Source of the DNA: JBBIMP01 sp037444305
GTDB lineage: Bacteria; Acidobacteriota; UBA6911
Reading direction: 5' to 3'
DNA: 64,000 nt
Assembly (NCBI GenBank): GCA_037444305.1
Contig: JBBIMP010000019.1
Location: forward strand, 27,529 to 91,528
A model generated the notes under the pieces. That model ran no database searches. It saw only the letters and a list, made by a program, of their open reading frames with translations, and was not told where the DNA came from. Below are positions 58,665 to 64,000 of the stretch, in pieces. Each line of letters opens with the position of its first letter. The stretch's first letter is position 1. The translations under genes and the position numbers were made by a program.

Positions 58665-61244
58665 ATGGTCATGGACGAGGAGCGCCACAACAGGCTGGCT
58701 GAAGAGCTGGAGTCGCTCAAGGAGCAGATCGCCGCTCTCCAGGAAGCCTTCGGGCAGATCTCCGCTTCGACGGACATCGCCCACGGCGGCTCCCGCCCCA
58801 CGGAGCAGGAGATCGAAGCGGCCATGGGACTTGTGCCGCCTTTCCTGGCAACCGCCCTGGATGCCCCGGAGCTGCTGAAGTGCCTCTGGAGCCTGACAAA
58901 ATCCTCGTTCGTGGAAAATCCGTTGCCCGCCATCTTCAAGGAGAAGATGGCGGCCCGGCTCGCCCGCCGCTGCACGAATCCCTCTGCGCTCCTGGCCCAC
59001 ATTTGCCGGCTGGCCCGCCTGGGCCTGACCGCCCGGGAAATCCTCGGATGGCTCGAAGAGCCGGTCCCGGCAGGGGAATCTGACCTGGAGAACTCCCTGA
59101 ACATCCTCGCAGAGCCCGGCGGCGATCCCGACGCGTGGCCCGAAGCGGGTTCCCCGAGGGAGAAAAGCCTGTTGCGCTGTTGCCTTCTGGTCGCCACCAC
59201 GGCCGGAAGGGCGGATTGTTGCCACAGGGCGCTTCTAAGCCTGCTTGGCCGATCCCGGTATCGCGATTTGATGATCCTGCTGGATTTCTGCCGCTTCCAA
59301 GTCCTGTGGATGAACTCCCGGGCGGAAAAGGCCTCGCCGGCGGATGAGAGGCTGCGCGCAGACCTGGCGACCCTCTTGCCCGAGCAACCAGGCCTGGACC
59401 GCCTTCTCCGCGACTCTCCGCCGGAGAGCGGCTGGGCACTCCCGTCTCCGACGACCGCAGGGGCCGATGAGCGGCTGTTTTTCGAGGGCCTCGTCGCCGG
59501 GGGCCCGGACGGCATCTTTACCTTCGACCGGCAGGGCATCATACAGATCTGGAATGCGGAAATGGCGCGCATTTTCGGCCTTTCGAGCGAGCAGGCGACC
59601 GGCAGGCCGTGCTTCGAGATCTTCGGACGCATCACCGACGCGGGCGAGGACCTGAGCTTTCTTGAAACGCTCCAGGGCAAGACCGCCGACCTTGCCAATC
59701 GCCCTTACAGGAAGCCGGGAGAGAGAGAGCCCGGCTACTTCGAGGGCCGATTCGTGCCGGTCATCGGCCGGGAGGGCGACGTGCAGGGGGGTGTGGGAAT
59801 TCTCCGGGACATCACCGCCCGCCGGCACGCCGACGAGCAGCGCCTGGCCACCGAGGCCCGCTACCTGGACCTGTTCGAGAACGCGAACGACATGGTCTAC
59901 ACGCTGGACCTGCGGGGCAACATCACGTCGCTGAACAAGGCGGCCGAGAGAATCACGGGTTATTCGAGCGACGACGCTCTCCGCATGAACTTCCTGGACT
60001 TCGCCGCTCCCGGGCAGCGTGAGGCAGCGAGCCGGGCGCTGGAGCGCCAGGTCTCCCGCGAGGGACCGGCCACCGACGAACTGGAAATCGTCACGCGCGA
60101 AGGCAAAAGGGCTGCCCTTGAGATCAGCACGCATCCGATCCTGCGGGACGGAACGGTTATCGGCGTCCAGGGCATCGCGCGCGACATCACCGAGCGCAAG
60201 CGGACGGAGGAGGCGCTGCAGCAGGCCAAGCAGAATCTCGAGGCATGGGTCGAGGAGCTCGAGAAGAGAACCCGGGAGATGACGCTGCTCAGCGAAATGG
60301 GAGATCTGCTCCGGGCCTGCCTCACCACCGACGAGGTCTACACCGTCATCGTCAGGGTCGCGCAGCAGATCTTCCCCGTGCAGGTAGGGGCCCTGTACGT
60401 CATCAGTCCCTCGAGGAATCTCGTGGAAGCTGTGGCCGTCTGGGGCGATGCCACCCGCGTGGAGCGTGTCTTTTCTCCCGAGGAGTGCTGGGCGCTGCGC
60501 CGCGGGCGCGTCCACTGGGTGGAGGACACGGGCGTCGGTCTCCTGTGCAGGCATCTCCACCACCCGCATCCCGACGGTTATCTCTGCGTCCCGATGATGG
60601 CGCAGAGCGAGGCCCTGGGCGTGCTTCACCTGACCGAACCCGCCACGGGCCGCCTCAGCGAGGCCAACCAGCGCCTGGCAGTCGCCATGGCCGAGCACAT
60701 CGCCATGGCCCTTTCAAACCTGAAGCTGCACGAAACCCTCCGCAATCAGGCCATCCGCGATCCGGTCACGGGCATCTTCAACCGGCGTTTCATGGAGGAG
60801 TCCCTGGAACTGGAGCTGCGGCGCGCGGCGCGCAGCCAGTGCCAGCTGGGGATCATCATGATCGAGCTTGACCACGCGCCGGCATTTTACGCCACCTTCG
60901 GCCGCGAGACCGGGAACACGGTCCTGGTGGAACTGAGCGCGCTCATACAGACCTGCATCCGCAAAGAAGACATTGTGTGCCGTTTCGGAAACGAAAAGTT
61001 CGTGCTCCTAATGCCCATGGGGAACATCGAGGTGACACGGGACCGCGCGAGCGTTCTGCGGGACAGGGTCAAGTTCCTGGAAATCAAGCATCGGGAGCAG
61101 GTCCTGGGTAACTTCACCGTTTCCATGGGGGTGGCAGCCTTTCCCGAGCACGGGCGCACCGTGCAGGCCCTGCTCCAGGCAACCGATGCGGCTCTGCAGC
61201 GCGCCAGGAACGAAGGGGGCGACAGGCTGATAACGGCACATTGA
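58665..61244 (+). CDS. AhpD-like/PAS/PAS/GAF/degenerate-GGDEF sensor
   Basis: 859 residues, no transmembrane helix. A coiled start (residues 1-35) and an AhpD/CMD-like helical domain to about 240 (ENPLPAIFKEKMAARLARRC, SALLAHICRLARLGLTAREI); PAS at 268-390 (DGIFTFDRQGIIQIWNAEMA); second PAS 402-515 (NDMVYTLDLRGNITSLNKAA); GAF about 545-690 (TDEVYTVIVRVAQQIFPVQV); GGDEF 695-855. The active-site loop is FGNEKF instead of GGDEF, so cyclase activity is improbable, but the RKED inhibitory site five residues before it remains. It may bind c-di-GMP. Confidence 0.9.
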   Translation: MVMDEERHNRLAEELESLKEQIAALQEAFGQISASTDIAHGGSRPTEQEIEAAMGLVPPFLATALDAPELLKCLWSLTKSSFVENPLPAIFKEKMAARLARRCTNPSALLAHICRLARLGLTAREILGWLEEPVPAGESDLENSLNILAEPGGDPDAWPEAGSPREKSLLRCCLLVATTAGRADCCHRALLSLLGRSRYRDLMILLDFCRFQVLWMNSRAEKASPADERLRADLATLLPEQPGLDRLLRDSPPESGWALPSPTTAGADERLFFEGLVAGGPDGIFTFDRQGIIQIWNAEMARIFGLSSEQATGRPCFEIFGRITDAGEDLSFLETLQGKTADLANRPYRKPGEREPGYFEGRFVPVIGREGDVQGGVGILRDITARRHADEQRLATEARYLDLFENANDMVYTLDLRGNITSLNKAAERITGYSSDDALRMNFLDFAAPGQREAASRALERQVSREGPATDELEIVTREGKRAALEISTHPILRDGTVIGVQGIARDITERKRTEEALQQAKQNLEAWVEELEKRTREMTLLSEMGDLLRACLTTDEVYTVIVRVAQQIFPVQVGALYVISPSRNLVEAVAVWGDATRVERVFSPEECWALRRGRVHWVEDTGVGLLCRHLHHPHPDGYLCVPMMAQSEALGVLHLTEPATGRLSEANQRLAVAMAEHIAMALSNLKLHETLRNQAIRDPVTGIFNRRFMEESLELELRRAARSQCQLGIIMIELDHAPAFYATFGRETGNTVLVELSALIQTCIRKEDIVCRFGNEKFVLLMPMGNIEVTRDRASVLRDRVKFLEIKHREQVLGNFTVSMGVAAFPEHGRTVQALLQATDAALQRARNEGGDRLITAH

Positions 61245-61355
61245 CCGGGATCTGCCGGGGGCGTCTACCGCCTCTCAAGCCGCCCCCTGGAAAGGCCGTG
61301 AAGCCCCTGCCCGCGTCGCTCACCGGCACCCCTGCCGGAACCCTGTTTGCCGCAG

Positions 61356-61385
61356 TTGACTTCCCGAATCGACTCCTCTTATCAT
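61356..61385 (+). promoter_or_regulatory. Promoter between the GGDEF genes: TTGACT-N18-TATCAT
   Basis: -35 TTGACT (61356-61361), 18-bp spacer, -10 TATCAT (61380-61385). It gives the second gene its own transcript with a leader of about 190 nt up to the GTG at 61586. No known c-di-GMP riboswitch pattern was recognised in the leader. Confidence 0.6.
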
Positions 61386-61585
61386 AGGCTCTCGACTTGC
61401 AGAGACAGCAGACCGCCCGAGGCACCTCCGAATTTCGGGCGGGTACCCGGCCAGGTGGCGCCCGGTCGCTTCTTCTCCCCGAGGTACGTGGGGCCGCATC
61501 CTTGATTTTGGCCGTTCCGGAAACACTGAGCGGTTGGTATCGGCCAACCCCGGCAGCCGGCAAGACCGGACAAGGCGGAGTACAA

Positions 61586-63832
61586 GTGACGGCGCTACCC
61601 GACAGCAACGCATTCCAAGACAATCTGAAGCAAGGCAGCCGCCTCCAGCGCGAACTGGAGACCCTGCGAAACCGAATCGCCGACCTGGAACTGCTGGAAC
61701 ACGAACTCTCCCGGGCAGCGCTCGCAGCCTATGCCGAGTCGGGACCCGCAGATCCCGACCAGGTCAAGGCCGAGATAGCGAGCCGTCTCCGCTATGTCCC
61801 GCTGTTCTACACGCCCGCCCTTGGCCGGACCGAGCTCCTGCTGTCCATCTGGGCGCAGCATCAGGCCGGATACCTGGACAATCCCCTGCCGGAGCTGTTC
61901 AAGGAGCGGCTCTGCGCCCTGCTCGCCTGCCATTGCCCCTCCCCCTATGCCCTGGTCATGCACTGCTGCGATCTCCACGCGCGGGGAGTGGCCGCGCCGG
62001 ACATCCTGGCCCTGCTCGAGGGGCAGTCGGGAGCCGGTCCGCTGGAAGTCCGGGAAATCGTGAAGGCGCTGCAGGACTTGCCGCACCCGCTGGCGGAAAT
62101 GCCGCAACCGGGCTCGAAGGAGGAAAACCTGCTGCTCCAGGCCGCCGTTTTCCTGTTCATGAGCGCCCCGCCGGCTGAGCAATGCGTCTCCGAGCTCCGA
62201 CTCCTGCTGGGCTTGGACCGCTACAGGCACCTTGTGGCGCTGATGGCCTACGCGCGCTGCCTGCATGTCTGGCTGGAGACTCACCCGGAGATCTCCTACC
62301 ATACCGATCCCCAGATCCGCGAGCAACTGCTGCCCCTCCTGCAGGCTGAGCCGAGGTTTACGGAGCTTTTCCGCAGTTATTATTCCGAATTCAGCCGCGA
62401 CCGGCACAGGCTGGAGGCCACGGAAGCGCTGCGGGCCAGCGAGGAGCGCTACCGGGACCTTTTCGAGAACGCCAACGACATGGTCTACACGCTCGACCTC
62501 GAGGGCAACCTGACGTCGCTAAACAAGGCGGCCGAGAGGATCACCGGGTATTCGCGCGAGGAAGCGCTCGACATGAACTTCCTCCAGTTCGTGGCCCCGG
62601 AGCATCGCGACTCGGCGCGCAGACTGCTGGGGCGCCGCAAGGCGGGGGACAGCCCCACGACCGACGAGATCGAGATCGTCACGCGCGAGGGCCAGACCAT
62701 CGCGCTGGAGATCAGCACCCACCTCATCATGCACGAGGGAAAGCCGATCGGCCTGCAGGGCATAGCCCGCGATGTCACCGAGCGCAAGAGAACCGAGGAA
62801 GCGCTTCAGCAGGCAAAACACAAGCTGGAAGCCTGGGTCGACGAACTCGAGCAGAGGACCCGGGAAATGACGCTGCTCAGCGAGATGGGCGATCTGCTGC
62901 GCGCCTGCCTGACGACCGAGGAAGCCTACACGGTGATCGTCCGGTTCGCCCAGCAGATCTTCCCGGTCGAGGTCGGCTCCCTCTATGTCATCAGCTCCAG
63001 CCGCAACGTCGTCGAGGCGGTCGCCGTCTGGGGCAATGCATCCCGGGCCGAACACATGTTTTCGCCCGAGGAGTGCTGGGGGCTGCGCCGAGGCCGCGTC
63101 CACTGGGTGCAGGACACCCGCGTCGGGCTGCTCTGCAAGCACCTGCGCCATCCGCCGCCCGAGGGCTACCTCTGCGTCCCCATGATGGCCCAGAGCGAAG
63201 CGCTGGGCGTGCTGCACCTGTCCCAGCCTACCGCCGGCCGCCTCAGCGAGGCCAAGCAGAGGCTCGCCATCGCCATGGCGGAACACATCGCCATGGCCCT
63301 GTCCAACCTGAGGCTTCATGAGACACTCCGCAGCCAGTCGATCCGCGACCCGCTCACGGGCCTTTTCAACCGGCGGTTCATGGAGGAATCCCTCGAGCTC
63401 GAGCTGCGGCGGGCCGTCCGCAACAGCAGGCCGCTCGGCGTGATCATGGTCGACCTGGACAGGTTCAAGAACTTCAACGACCAGTTTGGGCACGACGCCG
63501 GCGACACCCTGCTGCGGCAGCTCGGAAACCTTCTCCAGTCGAACATCAGGGCCGAGGACATCGCCTGCCGGTACGGCGGGGAGGAATTCACGCTGATCCT
63601 GCCCGAGGGCAATGCCGAAATCACCGAACAGCGGGCCCACGCACTGCGGGATGCGGTCCAAAAACTCGAGGTTCAGCACCGGGGGCAGCCGCTCGGCCGG
63701 CTGACCGCATCCCTCGGGGTGGCCGTTTTTCCAGACCACGCCAGAACCGCGGAAGCCCTGCTCCAGGCCGCCGATGCGGCGCTTTACCTCAGCAAGGATG
63801 CAGGGGGCGACACGGTTACGATCGCCAGGTGA
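61586..63832 (+). CDS. AhpD-like/PAS/GAF/GGDEF diguanylate cyclase
   Basis: 748 residues from a GTG with GGCGGAG upstream; an open extension to a TTG at 61397 has random composition. The layout matches the previous gene but with one PAS: AhpD-like domain to about 260 (NPLPELFKERLCALLACHCP, SPYALVMHCCDLHARGVAAP), PAS about 288-405 (NDMVYTLDLEGNLTSLNKAA), GAF about 435-580, GGDEF 584-745 with intact GGEEF (CRYGGEEFTLILPEG), DLDRFKNFND and RAED I-site. It should make c-di-GMP under control of PAS/GAF ligands. Arose by tandem duplication with its neighbour. Confidence 0.93.
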   Translation: MTALPDSNAFQDNLKQGSRLQRELETLRNRIADLELLEHELSRAALAAYAESGPADPDQVKAEIASRLRYVPLFYTPALGRTELLLSIWAQHQAGYLDNPLPELFKERLCALLACHCPSPYALVMHCCDLHARGVAAPDILALLEGQSGAGPLEVREIVKALQDLPHPLAEMPQPGSKEENLLLQAAVFLFMSAPPAEQCVSELRLLLGLDRYRHLVALMAYARCLHVWLETHPEISYHTDPQIREQLLPLLQAEPRFTELFRSYYSEFSRDRHRLEATEALRASEERYRDLFENANDMVYTLDLEGNLTSLNKAAERITGYSREEALDMNFLQFVAPEHRDSARRLLGRRKAGDSPTTDEIEIVTREGQTIALEISTHLIMHEGKPIGLQGIARDVTERKRTEEALQQAKHKLEAWVDELEQRTREMTLLSEMGDLLRACLTTEEAYTVIVRFAQQIFPVEVGSLYVISSSRNVVEAVAVWGNASRAEHMFSPEECWGLRRGRVHWVQDTRVGLLCKHLRHPPPEGYLCVPMMAQSEALGVLHLSQPTAGRLSEAKQRLAIAMAEHIAMALSNLRLHETLRSQSIRDPLTGLFNRRFMEESLELELRRAVRNSRPLGVIMVDLDRFKNFNDQFGHDAGDTLLRQLGNLLQSNIRAEDIACRYGGEEFTLILPEGNAEITEQRAHALRDAVQKLEVQHRGQPLGRLTASLGVAVFPDHARTAEALLQAADAALYLSKDAGGDTVTIAR

Positions 63833-63928
63833 CCCGGCGGCTCCGGCCGAAGCGTCCGGAGGCCGGACGCCCGGCTGCCTGCAGGGGCGCGGTCTCGGCC
63901 ATGCGCTCCATCATTTCTGCAGTCTCTG

Positions 63929-64000
63929 CTTGCCGGCCGGGATTGAACGGAGCCCGGAGCGATAGCGACGGGTTGTGTCGCTTGACTGGGCAGCCCGACC
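63929..64000. repeat. Dispersed ~70 bp repeat, copy C (runs off window)
   Basis: CTTGCCGGCCGGGATTGAAC, GGAGCCCGGAGCGATAGCGA and CGGGTTGTGTCGCTTGACTG match copies A and B near the scaffold gap. It continues beyond base 64000. Confidence 0.8.

Noticed and set aside
61397..61585. A 63-residue N-terminal extension of the active GGDEF protein
   Set aside because: It would begin with TTG right after a predicted promoter, has random composition, and the paralogue has no counterpart; the GTG at 61586 with GGCGGAG is preferred.
1..64000. CRISPR arrays, prophage genes, transposases, tRNA and rRNA
   Set aside because: No regularly spaced repeats, no integrase, terminase or transposase motifs, and no tRNA T-loops or rRNA stretches were recognised on either strand.

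Overview
High-GC DNA from a Gram-negative bacterium. Evidence for this is a complete System I cytochrome c maturation set, Tat translocase, lytic transglycosylase, CtpA and several lipoprotein-export-like permeases. A tricorn-type S41 protease, F420-type LLM oxidoreductase, Cys-type CcmE, SUF operon with an Rrf2 regulator and many secreted degradative enzymes would fit an Acidobacteriota or deep deltaproteobacterial-like lineage. That placement is inference; there is no rRNA or tRNA in the window. A run of exactly 100 N at 24644-24743 shows that this is a draft scaffold, probably a metagenome bin.

Layout. 1-8.5 kb: redoxin tail, YdcF-like protein, a 33-residue membrane peptide, thiC, a metal-ligand-less metallo-beta-lactamase-fold protein, alpha/beta hydrolase, a cobalt/nickel ECF transporter (cbiM-cbiQ-cbiO, ATGA overlaps), LLM oxidoreductase. 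9-11.4 kb: dus and an MNT-HEPN pair. 11.6-20.2 kb: tricorn-like protease, a debris zone (WD40, aminotransferase and dicarboxylate-symporter fragments), tatC-tatA, ctpA with a near-consensus promoter, and an MltD-like transglycosylase. 20.4-23 kb: two MacB-type permeases without ATPase. 23-25 kb: a triple-hairpin repeat, truncated PAP2, frameshifted SDR, assembly gap and a dispersed ~70 bp repeat. 25-28.2 kb: a kinase-aminotransferase fusion and a methyltransferase. 28.7-32.6 kb: HlyD/MacA adaptor plus two more ATPase-less permeases. 32.6-37.8 kb: a 4.7-kb segment bounded by two ~520 bp direct copies of the fumC 3' end, holding broken genes (gamma-glutamyltransferase, MBL, HsdM/GIY-YIG/HsdS) and one intact phosphatase. 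37.4-40.5 kb: fumC and two methyltransferases. 40.8-46.3 kb: rrf2-sufB(short)-sufC-sufD-sufS-sufU-sufT. 46.4-51.3 kb: trpS, asparagine-synthetase-like protein, pepP-like protein and an FmdB zinc ribbon. 51.3-58.4 kb: the ccm operon (ccmE, ccmF, zinc-ribbon protein, carboxypeptidase-regulatory-like protein, ccmA, ccmB, ccmC, ccmD). 58.7-63.8 kb: two tandem paralogous AhpD-like/PAS/GAF/GGDEF proteins, one with a degenerate GGDEF.

The most unusual theme is repeated gene reduction by internal deletion. At least four loci (gamma-glutamyltransferase, HsdM, SufB, an alpha/beta hydrolase) keep a recognisable N-terminus joined in frame to a recognisable C-terminus with the middle missing. Other loci join the start of one gene to the end of another, or keep only one end. 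This is either real deletional decay or systematic mis-assembly, and the truncated SufB inside an otherwise intact operon is the most testable case. Shared -10 elements of the form TATACT (extended TGn in ctpA and ccmE) suggest the housekeeping promoter pattern of this organism.
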